This document shows positions 11,053 to 23,219 of a DNA stretch of 64,000 nt, piece by piece. The DNA is from Acestrorhynchus altus (Eukaryota > Chordata > Actinopteri > Characiformes > Acestrorhynchidae), in NCBI GenBank assembly GCA_034509495.1, contig CM067505.1, positions 13,787,704 through 13,851,703 on the forward strand, in the 5' to 3' direction. Every line of letters starts with the position of its first letter. Positions within the stretch are counted from its first letter, which is position 1. The notes under the pieces were generated by a model. That model was not told where the DNA came from, searched no databases, and saw only the letters and a list, made by a program, of their open reading frames with translations. The translations under genes were made by a program, and so were the position numbers.

Positions 11053-12110
11053 TCATTTAAATACACCACAAGACATTCGGGCAAACCCCTTTTTAAACTC
11101 TTCTAAAATAATCAGTTCCTTTAACTGTGCAAAGCTCTCTACTTTGCTAGACTTTTTTTTGACACACCACTTGTCAAAAAGAAGAGACTTCTCAGGTGCA
11201 AACTCCACAAAGGTCTTACTGATAGTTTTAACATGGTTTCCGAATTTATGTCGGAACGCTTCAGGCACCAGTTCATAAGCGCGCAGCACAGTAGTGTTAA
11301 CAGTATCATAATCTAGGCTGTGTTCAATTGAGAGTGCGGTGCAAACCTCCTGGACTTTACCCACCAGTTTACACTGTAAAAGCAATGGCCAGACCTCTCT
11401 CGGCCACTGAAGAGCCATCGCTATGCGCTCAAAGGTGGAAAAATAGGAATTGACTTCAGTTTCTCTAAAAGGAGGAAAAAGGCCAATATATTTACTCACA
11501 TCAAACCCAGGTGTGACAGCAGGGGTGGGACCAGAAGCACCCTCTGCCCTAGAGGCAGAGGAGGCAACTCCAAAAGCAGCGGAGGGGACAGAAACAGCCA
11601 ACTTCAACTCCTCCAAACGTATGCTCAGCTGAAGCCGCTCAAAAGGATCTGCATTGCGGACAGGAGTAAGGGCAGCAGTGACAGGCCGTACCCCCAAATG
11701 AGCAGTACTACCAGGATCTATGCTGAGTAGATGGAGGAACTGGAGAAGTGGTTCCCACGTCAACCAATACAATAAGCAGTACTACCAGGATCTATGCTGG
11801 GGGTAGATGGAGGAACTGGAGAAGTGGTTCCCACGTCAACCAATACAACAAGCAGTACTACCAGGATCTATGCTGGGGTAGATGGAGGAACTGGAGAAGT
11901 GGTTCTCACGTCAACCAAACCAACCTCCTCCCCTAATGCAACACCTGGTGTAACAGACTCCAGTAAAGCAGGCAACATCCCCCTCATCAATCAGCTTCTT
12001 GTACACCACTTCCTTTATCACACCCTTACGAACGGGACACACTAATGTTATAAAAGCCAGCTAGATGAAGCAAGTCGTCCTTACGACGCTGTTCAAAATC
12101 ACTCCAAGAA
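11053..12110 (-). pseudogene. Gypsy gag remnant
   Basis: Minus strand: an N-terminal WSDFEQRRKDDLLHLAGFYN near 12040-12100, then a tandem-repeat linker (11701-11925), then a 239-codon frame. That frame has FERLQLSIRLEELKLAV, FPPFRETEVNSYFSTFERIA and a capsid-like stretch EVWPLLLQCKLVGKVQEV through DKWCVKKK, which resembles the SCAN-like gag of fish gypsy elements. The 5' end abuts the RTE insertion, with no 5' LTR. Confidence 0.75.
11701..11925. repeat. Three tandem copies of a 74-76 base unit
   Basis: The unit starting AGCAGTACTACCAGGATCTA occurs at 11701, 11775 and 11851, each followed by GATGGAGGAACTGGAGAAGT. It lies in the Pro-rich linker of the gypsy gag. Confidence 0.9.
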
Positions 12111-13613
12111 GGAGCCAACACAAAATTTTTCAATAATTATATTAGAGTGTAGTTGTTTTAATATGTACAAATTATATAATAAAATGAAGATGAAAGCACT
12201 ACTAAAATGCTAACCATGCAAATTTTTCTGTTCAGTAATTTCTATCTGATATTTTACTGGCTATATATATCAGAAACCTTGGCATTGATTATAGATTATA
12301 TTGGTTGATCTCTGATCTTCTTCTTCTGCTTCTTTCTTCTTCTGCTTCTTACTTCTCCTTTTGGCTGCTCCCTTTAGGGGTTGCCACAGCGGATCATCTG
12401 CCTCCATCTTGCCCTATCCCCTGCCTCCTCTACTGTTACACCAGCCATATCCATGTCCTCCTTCATTACATCCATAAACCTTCCTCCATCCTGCCTGCAC
12501 CCTCTTCTTCACCTCTTTCTGCACTGTCCATTGCTCTGGATGGTTGACCCAAGATATTTGAAGTCATTCACCTGTACAACCTCTACTCCTTGCATTTTCA
12601 CCTTTCCACCTGCCTCTTATTCACACATATGTATTCTGTCTTGTCTCTACTGACCTTCATTCCTCTCCTCTCTAGTGTAAACCTCCATCTCTCCATGTTC
12701 TCTTCCACCTGCTCTCTACTCTCACCACAGATTACAATGTCATCTGCAAACATCATGGTCCATGGAGCCTCCTGCCTGACCTCTTCTGTCAGCCTGTCCA
12801 GCACCATTGCAAACAAGAAGAGGCTCAAAGCTGACCCCTGATGTAACCCTACCTTCACCTTAAAACCATTTGTCACTCAAACTGTACACCTCACCACTGT
12901 CTCAATATCCTCATAAATGTCATGCCCTCACATACTTTTCAGCCACACCTGACTTCCTCATACAGTACCACAGTTCCTCTCTTGGCACCCTATCATATGC
13001 CTTCTCTAGATCCACAAAGACACAATGTAGCTCCTGACCTTCTCTGTACTTCTCTACCAACACTCTCAATGCAACAATTGCATCTCTGGTTCTCTTTCTG
13101 GGCATGAAACCAAACTGCTGCTCACTGATCTGAACCTCTCACCTTAGCTTTGCTTCAACAACTCTTTCCCATACCTTCATGGTGTGGCTCATCAACTTTA
13201 TACCTCTGTAGTTACTGCAGCTCTGCACATCACCCTTGTTCTTAAAAATGGGGATCAGTACATTGCTTCTCCACTCATCAGGCATCCTCTCACTCTCCAG
13301 GATTTTGTTAAAAAACCTGGTCAAAAAGTCCACTGATTTCTCTCCTAAACATGTCCATACCTCCACAGGTATGTCATCTGGACCAACTGCCTTTCCATTT
13401 TTCATCCTTTTTAAAACTGCCCTCACTTCCACCTTACTAATTCTCTGCACTTCCTGATCCACTATCTCTCCTCCCATTGTCCTCTCATTTTCCTCATTCA
13501 TTAGTTCTTCAAAGTACTCCTTCCATCTACTCAACACTCTGTGTTCACTCACTAGTACATTTCCCTCTGTATCCTTTATCAGCCTATTCTGTTGTACATC
13601 CTTTCCAGCTCTA

Positions 13614-14515
13614 TCTCTGATGAGAAGGCTTCAGCAGGGGGAAGAGCCTTTTCTCACAAAGCCCCCCAGCTCTGGAATAACCTTCCAGATAATGTTCGGG
13701 ACTCAGACACAGTCTCAGTCTTCAAGTCTAGGCTGAAAACTTACTTGTTCAGTGTAGCATTTGGTCATTAATGTCTTAGCTTAGTTACAGGCTGCAGATC
13801 CAGGGGTTCATGGACATAGGGTTTTATGGTAAACTGGGATGTTGGTACTGCCGTCTGACTCCTTCTCGCGGTCACTCTGGTTTGTGACGGTGGAGCAGTT
13901 AGACGACAATGTTTTAGGATGCTACCATGTTTATGTTACCTTCTGGTTCTCTCCTTAGTTATGCTGTTATAGTCAGATCTGCCGGAGTCACTCGCCACAC
14001 TCTGGTAATGTTTACATTCTCTGTTCTCTTTTTAAATTTCAAACTAATTCATCTCTGTATCTTTTCCGAGTTAACGATGACCCACCAGCCAGAACTGATT
14101 AGGTCCTAACCCCAAGTTCTTCTGCCCCACCTGAGAAGGACTCCAAGCTCCCCTGATACATGTATACATTGGCTCTCCACCTTCCACCAACTGGACCTGG
14201 ACTAGTTTCCCACCCTGCCATGGGCTAGCTGCTCACCCACCATCACCAACTGTAGAAATCTACTGTTAATATTATGTCCACCAGAGAATTAACATTACTT
14301 CAATACCCGAGTAATAGAACAGAGATGTAGGGGTCCAGTGTCCCCTAACTATGTATAAGTAGTTTGACCAGAGGAGGATGGGTCCTCCCCTTGTGAGCCT
14401 GGTTCCTCCCAAGGTTTCTTCCTCCAGCTGAGGGAGTTTTTCCTTGCCACTGTCGCCATGTGGCTTACTCACTAGGGGACCTGTCATTTATACTTTGTTT
14501 CTGTTTTAACCTTTC

Positions 14516-14558
<43 letters not shown>

Positions 14559-14640
14559 TTTTATTTCTGTGAAGCTGCTCTGTGACAACTTCAGTTGTGA
14601 AGAGCGTTATAAAAATAAATTTTGATTTGATTTGATTTGA
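13614..14640 (+). mobile_element. L2 3' end nested in the RTE element
   Basis: It begins AAGGCTTCAGCAGGGGGAAG (the GEEPFSHKAP coding end of L2), continues through the 3' UTR and ends in (TTTGA)n at 14620-14640. The RTE text resumes with GATGAGCCAAACGA. TGATGAG on both sides is a likely target-site duplication. Confidence 0.85.
14517..14563. repeat. (TTTA)n microsatellite
   Basis: About eleven TTTA units within the L2 3' UTR. Confidence 0.95.
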
Positions 14641-15290
14641 TGAGCCAAACGATACAAGTCCTTCTCTCCATCTTTACTGTACAGCCTCTCATACAACTCA
14701 TCATAGGCCTGAGCATTTGCCTTTGCCACCATTCTTTTCGATTTGCAACTAGCCTCACAGTACTCCTGCCTACTTCCTTCATCTCTTTTAGCTGCCTTCT
14801 TCTTCTGAATACTCTCCTGGACATTCCACCACCAACAATCCTTTTCTTTTTTTCTCTGACCAGATTAAAAATCCAACACATTCTTGCCAGTTTTTCTTAG
14901 ATGTACATTCCCAGTACTCAGTTAGCTCCTTACTGCCCCCAAGGGCCTGTTGCAATTTTTCCCTGAACTGCCTGCAACCATCCACGTTCAGCTTCCACCA
15001 TCTAATTTTTGGCTCTGTTTTCACTCTCTTCCTCTTCTTTGTTTCTAATCACATTTTACAGACAACCACCCCATGCTGCTTTCCTACATTTCGCCCTGGC
15101 ACCACTTTATAATCTCCAGTGCCTTTTAGGTGGCATCTCCTGCTAACAATATAATCCACCTGTGTGCATCTCCCTCCACTCTTGTATTTCACCCTGTGTT
15201 CTTCACTTTTCTGAAAACATGTGTTCACCACAGACATTTCCATTCTCTTTGCAATATCTATAATCATCTGACCTTCTGCATTTCTGTCTT

Positions 15291-17040
15291 TCTGGTCAAT
15301 CTGTAATATGTAATATAATTAGACTATATACACAATAACTTACATTATCCATACCTTATTGCACCAAAATATACATTATTGCACTGTAGAAATACTGTAT
15401 AAGAAACTATATAATGGATGTTTATATTCTATTTACATGTGCACTGGGTATAGAATTCAATGTAGATGTAGTGTGAGAAGGTAAGTGGAACACATCAGTG
15501 GGTGCAGTGGGAGAAAGTCTTTGGTGAGAGTAGTGTAACTGTAGTGTAACTGAGCAGCTGGTAGTGCTCCAGTACTGGACTGCTTCAGAGTGTAGAGAAA
15601 GCCAGATGAGCACAAATTATTAAACCCTTAAAAGGCTCTTGGAAACTGGAGGAATCTTGGACAGAACAAGGTTTGGCTGACCCAGATTCAAAACAGCATC
15701 AAGGACAACACATTGTAGCTCAACTTAACACTGCTCAAACTATCTAACTAACTAACTCTCAGTTTCGGGTTGAGTGTTAAAATGGCACACAAAAAAAGAA
15801 GCTTACACCAGCTGACTACCTTTTGAAAACCTTTAGAATTTAGAACACAGTTTATAGCCACTACAAAGTAGCATTACATAATTTTACTCTTGCATTTAAA
15901 CTGTCCAGGGGAGTGAGGATCCATACTCATGGTAGAGTGCTGAAGCAATGGGCATACAGACCTGAATTTGTGGACAGCTACCTTAGCACCTGGGGTTTAT
16001 GTGCTATGTTCAAGGGCATCTCAGTTCTCAGTTATTAACTGTTGGTCCAGGGGATCAAACCAGGGTCCAAGACTGTTTCTCTGCTGCCCAAGATTTTACC
16101 TCTTCACATGTTGAAGCATTCATAGAACAAAGAGTTGGGATTTGCCCAATAATCCAAACAGTAGCATCATAGCAGACATGGGTATTGAACCCACTATCAT
16201 CTTATCAATAACTCCCCAATAACACCCTAACCACATAGCCACTACCAACCCCAAACATCTACGGATGTACAAACACTTCTGACTGTTGGTGCGTGTAGCA
16301 GTGGTGACTATGTCTGTTACACCATCATTCTTATGAAGGAATGTTAAACTAACATTCATTACAATTTCTGTTTTAAAACAATGGTAGGAGAACAGAATAA
16401 TGAAATACATGGTATCAGTGTGATGGCACATCCTAAATTAGACAATGTCTAATATATAAAATATAGTGGTTTGACAGGTTTTTACAGGATTTTTTCTGAC
16501 AGCATCATATCTTTACATACTAAGTCAAAGGCACTGCCACTGTAAGAGGATTTTGCTGATCAACTGTGGCAATGCTAATGGCACTGATATAAACAGAACA
16601 GCAACACAAGAGCTACAACTTGTATGCTGTATGTAAATGTACGACAGTCAGATTCATCTACTCTGAAAGGAAATTTTGAATGTCTTCCACATGCCTGGTG
16701 CAATTACACATTCTCGCTAAATGCAAAATTCCAAATTCATGAACTATTACAGCTACATTTCCATGTTTGCTGTCTGAAGCTGTATGCTTAAATGACTATG
16801 CATCCTTTAAATATATTGTGAGCATCGTATTACTCAGTGCTGTTTCAGGTGATTTCTCCACCTCTTAGCTGAGGTCGGGGGAAAATTACAGCATTCTGGT
16901 AATTGTTTGATCAAATCAATTTAAATGTACTATGTAATCCTTCTGTGCTCATTCCCTCTAGTCCCCACCCTAACTCCTCAACTGCCTTTCTAACCCCCTG
17001 CTTCTAATTTTTTTTGTATATAAAGAATTGTGGTGAAGGG
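15291..17040. other. Intergenic, nothing firmly recognised
   Basis: No coding signal. A region around 15980-16270 (text CAGGGGATCAAACCAGGGTC) has the look of a degraded interspersed repeat, but I cannot classify it and it is not a tRNA gene. Confidence 0.4.
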
Positions 17041-17390
17041 ACGACCCGAGCACGCCGCCTATGGTGCCTCCTTTGACCACCGGTCAAAACTGCATTCTAC
17101 TGTTTCCGTGAGTCCCCAGAGATCGGCTCACAGCTATTCACCACACAGTGGTCAGCGAATGTGGACAACCCTACTATGTCCATAGTCGGTCAGTCTATCT
17201 GTCTGGTTAGTGAGCTGAACAGATTGGTAGAGGTGGAAGTACTTGCAGGGTTGTGGCTTTAATTAACAGGAAACACAGACATATGAACACTCAAACAATT
17301 AACAACACTAACCATCAAGACAAGCATACAAGAGTATGAGAGTGAGGGATGAGGGTTAAGCTATTAGCTTTCATTGCACTATTCACTGTA
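17041..17390 (-). repeat. Unclassified dispersed repeat, copy 3 (5' module only)
   Basis: In minus orientation: CTGTTAATTAAAGCCACAAC near 17270, then ATGGACATAGTAGGGTTGTC at 17181, then GGTCAAAGGAGGCACCATAG leading to GGCGGCGTGCTCGGG. This matches the start of copies 1 and 2, including the Arg-rich QRRHHRRRAR. It stops at 17041 and the proline-rich part is missing. Confidence 0.6.
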
Positions 17391-17433
17391 GCTTATATTT
17401 GCAGATATGTGAACGTTTGAGGCTTCCCAAATT

Positions 17434-18400
17434 TTGTTCCTGCTGCTGGGCCTTCTTCATAAATGCAATGCTGTGTCTGACCCATCTGAGTCTGTACCCA
17501 TGCCTGCACCGTTCCTGCCCTGCAGTGGAGAACCTACAATTCCATTTTCCACTTGGCGAAAAATGTTTGAGAATTACCTAACAGCTATTCATGCTACTGG
17601 AAACTCCTGGCCCGATGCTAGATGCCATGCTCTACTAATTCATGCACTTGGCTTTGAGGGACAACGTTTGTTTTACACTTTGCCCAATACCGGCAGTTCA
17701 TATGATGAGGCGATGACGCCACTGGAACTACAATTTGCGCCAAAGGTGAATGTTGTTGTAGCAAGACATCAACGCAGCAGGCTGATGAGACTGTGCTGCA
17801 ATACATGGCTGCTTTACGTGAGTTGGCTGTCACATGTGCTTATGGAACCATGGAAACCGAGATGTTACGGGATCAGCTTATTGAGAGAGCTTATGCACCA
17901 GAGGTGAGAGACAGACTTTTATTGGAACCTTCACTGACGTTGGACACTGCTATTACTCTAGCGTGTCAAGTAGAACATGGTCTTCAGTTCACACAGTTGC
18001 CCAGCATGGACTTTATCAGCGCAAGGATAGAAACCGGAGAGCTACTTCTAAAAATAGCCACATGCGCACCACGCCACTGACAGCGCGAGCCTGTTATCGC
18101 TTTGGAGCAACAACTCACCAGGCAAATGCACAAGCCTGCCCTGCAGCCTCAGCAAGATGCAAAACCTGTGGTACGACTGGACATTTTTCTAAATTTTGCA
18201 GCTCAGCTAAACAAGTTAGAGAAGTAATGCTTGAGGTGGTTGTGCTCATGATGACCACAAAAGATGTTAATATTACTGATAGACTGCTTTGCAAAGTGCA
18301 CATTAAAACTGCTTCAGGGGAGTCTACTGACTGTGAATTACTGATTGATACTGGATCTGTTTCTATTATACCAGAGACTCTGTACAACAGACATTTTTAG
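17434..18400 (+). pseudogene. Gypsy gag and protease remnant
   Basis: A capsid-like region begins PFLPCSGEPTIPFSTWRKMF and continues, after a frameshift near 17790, with QYMAALRELAVTCAYG and QLIERAYAPEVRDRLLLEP. Near 18160-18200 is CKTCGTTGHFSKFC, a C-x2-C-x4-H-x4-C zinc knuckle. Near 18330-18365 is ELLIDTGSVSIIP, with DTGS as the protease catalytic motif. Confidence 0.85.
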
Positions 18401-18729
18401 TCACTTACTTGAAGGAGGACATTCCTGTAATAGGATATTTGGAAGCAATGGTGACAACAACAATGCTCCTGCTTCTTTGTATGTGGAGAAAGGAGGTTCT
18501 GTCTTACTGGGAATGGACCTAATAAAAGCCCTGAAATGGACGCTCAGCCATGATTCAGTTCATGCCACACCTCCCGAGCATGTTTCTTCTGCTGCACCTG
18601 TGTTGCTAACCAAGACAGATTCTACTTCTATTGGTTGTGTTGCTGGATTTGTGTACAAAGTTAAAGTACGTGATGATGCAGTTCCGGTCCAGCAAAAACT
18701 TTGAATCCTTCCATTTGCAGTAGGAGAAG

Positions 18730-20095
18730 CAGTGTCCGAGGAACTAGAGCTGCTTCTGAGGGAGGGCATTATCGAACAAATTGACTGGATTTCTTCTATT
18801 GTGGTCACAACAAGAAAAGAAGACAGACCAAGACTGTGTGTTGACTTAAGAGAACCCCATAAAGCTATTATTACCGACAGTCACCCCTTGCCACACATGG
18901 ATGAGCTCTTAAGTGAGCTCAGGGATGCTTCTGTGTTTTCTGGCATCTGCATATCACCAACGCCTACTACACAAGTATGCTGCTTACAGCCTTTATCACA
19001 CACAAAGGACTTTTTCACTACTGCCGTGTTCCCTACGGGTTGGCCTCTGCTCCATCTGCTTTCCAAAAGATGATGGAAACTGTGCTTAAGGAGCTACCTG
19101 GTGTACATAATTATTTGCATGATCATTGTTGCAGGATCTTCTCTACAGGAACATGATGGATGCCTTTGTGCTGTGCTTCAGGTCTGACACTCAACATGCA
19201 AAAATGTACATTCACAGTCCAGTTTCAGATTTCTTGGCCACATAATTTCCCAAGATGGCATCCTTCCTGATCCAGACCATAGTGCAGCTATCCGTGATGC
19301 TCCACCACCACACAATCTCCCATCTCTACGCTCCTTTCTGGGTTTAATTTCTTGGTGCAGTAAATTCCTTCCCAGTTTTGCTACAGTAGTGGAACCAATG
19401 AGAGAAACTGTACTGAGAGAAAGTGCTGACTCTGGTTTCATGTGGACTGAAGGAGCTGATCAAAGCTTTAAGAAACTTAAAGAGCTTCTACTGAACAGTC
19501 CTGTTTTGGCTCTTTTTGACCTATCCCTCCCAACCATTGTCACCACAGATGCTTCAGATTATGGATTGGGTGGTGTTTTGACCCAGCTTTACCCAGATAA
19601 TACTGAATGAACTGTGGCATTTGCATCTCGAACGCTAACTCCTACAGAACAATACTCTACCGTCAAAAAAGGAGGCTTTTGCTTGTGTGTGGGCTGTGGA
19701 GAAATGGAGGTCTTATCTCTGGGGTCGACACTTCACACTAAGAACTGGTCATCAGGCTCTGACAACATTACTAGCCACCAAAGGTATTAGTCATGCTGGA
19801 ATGAGAGTCGCACGCTGGTCTGCACATTTACTGTGCTTCACCAATGATTTGGAATATAGGCCTGGATCACAAAACCAGGCTGCAGACTGTTTGTCATGGT
19901 TGCCACTACCTGTGGACTCTACTTATGACAATGAACCTAATATGGTTGCATCTATTGTGTCAGCTCTGTCTGTGGCTGAGTTCACTTCTGCCTCCTCTCA
20001 GTGCCATGAACTCACACTCCTTCATGAACAGATAGAGAACGGCTGGCCAAAGTGCAAGAAAGATGTGGATCTTCTCTTAACACCATACTTCTCCA
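18730..20095 (+). pseudogene. Gypsy RT and RNase H remnant
   Basis: RT start: EGIIEQIDWISSIVVTTRK and LCVDLREPHKAIITDSHPLP near 18760-18900. The middle is frame-shifted and the catalytic box near 19100-19130 reads only as a degenerate HDH stretch. The tether EPMRETVLRESADSGFMW and RNase H TTDASDYGLGGVLTQL follow near 19390-19590, and RTGHQALTTLLATKG with YRPGSQNQAADCLSWLPL follow near 19740-19900. Confidence 0.82.
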
Positions 20096-20288
20096 TCAGA
20101 AATGAACTTTGATCTGGTCATGATGAGCATTGCTACATTGTTCCTGTTGCTCTGTGAGCCGCTGTTGTTCATCTTGCACATGACACACATCAGGGTGTTG
20201 TTTGCACAAAACAAAGACTTTGTGAACTCTACTGGTGGCCACAGATGGACAAAATGTCTGTTATTTCTGCATGTTACCTGTCAAATGA

Positions 20289-21189
20289 ATGACAAATCTG
20301 CTCAAACTGCTCCTGCTCCTCTCCAACCCATTGAACTGCCTGACAAGACTATTGGTGGACATTGTGGGTCCTTTTGAAACTGCTGGTTCTTCATGTAGGT
20401 TTATTATAACATTAGTGGACTATTACAGTAAATGGCCAGAGGTGGCATTTTCTCACTCTGTAACTACTGATGTTGTCATCACTTTTCTACGCTCTGTTTT
20501 CAGCAGAGAGGGGAACCCTGACTACATAGTCACTAATAATGGGCCACAGTTCCTTTCCAGATTTTTTGCAGATTTTCTCAGAGAAAGGGGAATATCTCAT
20601 CTGCGTACCAGTGTGTACCATCCACAGTGCAACAGTGCTGTTGAAAGATGGAATAGAGTTCTAAAGGAGACAATCCTGACTGCTGAACATATGCATAAAG
20701 ACTGGAAATCTACAGTGACTGATTTCCTACAAAATTACAGAGCAACACCACATGCCACAACTGGAGTATCTCCATCAGAACTACTGCACAACAGGAGGAT
20801 GAAAACAAAAGTGAACATCTTTCCAAGTCCAGAGAAAAGCAGAAAATGCACTACAGTCCAAGAAACAGTGAGATGGAAACAAGAAAAGTCTAAACTGTAT
20901 ACTGACAAATGTCGTGGTGCACAGAAACCAATATTCCGACCTGGAGACATGGTGAAGGTTAAAAGGCCTGACCATGTTCACAAGAGCTCATCAAGGTTTA
21001 CTCCACCACTGTCTGTTGAAAGGCAGATTGGAGGAAGTACTTATGAACTCAGTGACAATAAGAGGTGGAATGCTGCCAGACTTTCCACCTAAAATAACAA
21101 AATCAGAAAAGCATGACCCCGTGGTTCAAAGAAAGAGTGCTAGAGCTGCTGCTCCACCTGTGTGGTTCAAGGACTTTCAAACAGGTTGA
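20289..21189 (+). pseudogene. Gypsy integrase, nearly intact frame
   Basis: A 267-codon frame (20289-21092) covers the integrase core: LVDIVGPFETAG with the first Asp, VDYYSKWPEVAF, then YIVTNNGPQFLSRFFADF (the usual Asp before NG/GP is Asn here), and YHPQCNSAVERWNRVLKE with the catalytic Glu. The C-terminal domain has FRPGDMVKVKRP. The Asp-to-Asn change at the second catalytic position would inactivate it. Confidence 0.85.
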
Positions 21190-21492
21190 AAAAAAAATGT
21201 GTATTATACTTTTAAGGTTGAAGTGAACTTGTTCTAATGGTATACGCTGATTTACAGATACCTGGATATTACCTTTATTTTTCATTTGGTAATTATGTTC
21301 TATTGTAATGCCAAGTGTAAAAGTTAAATAACATGGTTACTGAACATACCTGTTTGGTTTTGAGTACTTAGGTTACTATTTCATTTGATTACAGCTGAGG
21401 TTATACTTGTAACAGATACAGGCAGTTAAATAAGATTGATGTTCAGTTATATGTTAAATGGATACATGCAATCATTTCAAGTAAGGGGGGAA

Positions 21493-21607
21493 TGTTGTGT
21501 TCACCAGTAGGGGCGCATGTGAGACATACTGTGTGTAGAGAATAAAAGCTGTTAAAAGGAGTTCTTGGTCTACTTATGTTTTCACCTCGTCCTGAAAACC
21601 AAACACA
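21493..21607 (+). repeat. Short 3' LTR of the gypsy element
   Basis: A purine tract AAGGGGGGAA (21483-21492) is followed by TGTTGTGTTCACCAGTAGGG. AATAAAAGC at 21541 is a likely poly(A) signal. The element ends ACA near 21605-21607, giving about 115 bases. No partner LTR is present. Confidence 0.65.
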
Positions 21608-22904
21608 TCAAGCCCCTTCCTTCTCTTCTTCATCTGTGAATATAGAATACATTAATCATTACAAACTGCAGCATCTCTTGCAGCATTCCAAATGCCACTA
21701 TGTCTGACGCATTTTAGAAGTAATTCTGTTCATCAAAGTAACCCATGATTACTTTCCCCTTCTCATTCTCTGGCATACCTCATTCTAGGTTAGCTACTGC
21801 TGTAACCCCACTAATGTGAATCCTGCTGTCACCTGAAAACTGAAAGCTGGTTGATAATTGCATGACCAAACTTGTTTACCAGATTGACTAAGTTGACCAA
21901 ACTAGATCAATAATATGACCATCTTGCATGACCAAGGTGGTTGACAAGCATGACCAGCATGGCCATTATGACCATGCTGATCAACCAAAATGATCAAACT
22001 GGACAAAGAATATGAATAGCTTCACTGGACATCAAATTAGTTGCACTGACAGTCCTGCAAACTCTGAATTCAAACATACACTATGCTGGTCAAGTTAAGA
22101 TGGTTAGCCACTTTAATCAGCTGGTTTACTTCCATAAATTATGTTTTCACCTGGATGACTAGCTTTACAATCACCGTCACCATCAAAGGCCACCTTAGAT
22201 AATCAGAAACTAGCTATCAGAAGAAGAAAAAAAATCAGCTGAGCAATGATCCCAGCTATTGTAGATTTATTTTTATCTAACATACACTAAATATCTAAAT
22301 GTTTGTTGACATACCCTATAATGAATGTATTCAAAAGAATAAGACAAGAGCAGAGAAGTATTAACCTCTTGGCATCATGCTTATAATCTCATTGAACTGT
22401 GGAGCAGTGGAACTTTGTTCTCTGAATGATGCTCCATCATTCCAACTTTTGGAATGAGTGAGGAAGTTGGAGATGAGGTGAGGTGATGATTAACCAACAT
22501 CTCAATCTCACTATTACTCTGAATACTCTGTTGTTGAATACAAGCAAATCCTCACAGTGTTCCGGTTACTCCAGAGTACAGTTGCTCCAACAAAAGAAGA
22601 ATAAACGGTTTTTGAATGCTATGAACACCTTTGTCCATAATTAAACATCTGGGAATTTAACATGTCAAAACTTGGTTCATATCAATATCACAAATTTATA
22701 TTGAATGGTGGGGTAATATTACCAAACAAATACAATTGGAAAAAATATATTAATAATTAGTAATTGTTATGATTAGTAATCAATAATAATTAGAAATGCA
22801 ATTTTCTGCAAGTTATTTATTACTGGGACGTGGTCAATGGGGGTTCTGGGCTCAAGGATATGGAGGAAGTTTGGAGCTTCTTGAATTTTGCCAGCGTTGT
22901 AAGC
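21608..22904. other. Intergenic with a TGACCA/TGGTCA word cluster
   Basis: From about 21850 to 22130, TGACCA, ATGACC, GGTCA and their reverse complements recur densely in both orientations (for example GCATGACCAGCATGGCCATT near 21949). The rest is AT-rich with no recognised feature. Confidence 0.55.
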
Positions 22905-23215
22905 ATCCATGACACCAGCTTCAGCATTTTACGTGCCCACCACACCAGCTTCTGCGTGGGAGGTGCCCGTCGCACCAGCTTCAGTGTTGGAGGAGCCTGA
23001 TGCCAGTGTTTGTGTCATCAGAGGCTGCACCCACTGCCAGTGTTCCAGTGCTGTTAGAGGTGGTGCCTGCCACCAGTGTTCCAGTGTCTGTCCTGCCAGC
23101 TACCATACCTGCTTCAGCATCTACAGTGCCCTTGGCATTTTTGTCAAGGTCAACTAGTAGACAGTGTGTCCCTTTTGTCAGTCTCCAGAACTGTGCCCAG
23201 TCTGGCTCCTGGAAT
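22905..23215. repeat. Imperfect minisatellite
   Basis: Units around CACCAGCTTCAGC and GTGCCTGCCACCAGTGTTCC alternate over about 250 bases. It could be a relative of the proline-rich repeat family, but the order of modules is not preserved. Confidence 0.5.
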
Positions 23216-23219
23216 ACTT

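Larger units (their letters stand above)
8211..12110 (-). mobile_element. Ty3/gypsy element with gag-PR-IN-RT-RH order (Gmr1-like)
   Basis: The individual domains are listed separately. Taken together they read, 5' to 3' on the minus strand: gag, protease, integrase zinc domain, RT, RNase H, LTR. Normal gypsy elements have integrase last. The Gmr1-like group of deuterostome gypsy elements is known to have integrase before RT, and the sequence fits that group. Frameshifts, the missing integrase core and the missing 5' LTR make it inactive. Confidence 0.7.
12310..15290 (-). mobile_element. RTE-clade LINE, split by a nested L2
   Basis: Minus strand, from high to low: endonuclease end (MEMSVVNTCFQKSEEHRVKY and GGRCTQVDYIVSRRCHLKGT, 15049-15267), linker (14640-15024), then after the L2 insertion RT pieces. 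These are KRMKNGKAVGPDDIPVEVW and YRGIKLMSHTMKVWERVVEA (13139-13552), CVFVDLEKAYDRVPREELW (12920-13105), and GLHQGSALS with MMFADDIVICGES (12598-12876). The 3' end has GATGATCCGCTGTGGCAACC, a hallmark of this family, near 12390. Endonuclease N-terminus absent; several frameshifts. Confidence 0.85.
17434..21607 (+). mobile_element. Ty3/gypsy retrotransposon, conventional order, 5'-truncated
   Basis: The plus strand contains gag, zinc knuckle, protease, RT, RNase H and integrase in the usual gypsy order, followed by a polypurine tract and one short LTR. Each domain is present but frames are broken several times (gag alone uses two frames), so it is inactive. No 5' LTR was found: the upstream neighbour is copy 3 of the unclassified repeat. 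It lies about 11 kb beyond the 3' end of grin2d. Confidence 0.88.

Noticed and set aside
11701..11925. Evenly spaced repeats resembling a CRISPR array
   Set aside because: The units are continuous tandem copies with no unique spacers, in a eukaryotic retrotransposon.
15980..16270. Possible tRNA or tRNA-derived SINE
   Set aside because: The GATCAAACC-like text suggests a B box, but no A box, cloverleaf or acceptor stem could be built.
17041..17430. 5' LTR for the gypsy element at 17.4 kb
   Set aside because: The sequence does not resemble the 3' LTR at 21493-21607; it is copy 3 of the unclassified repeat.
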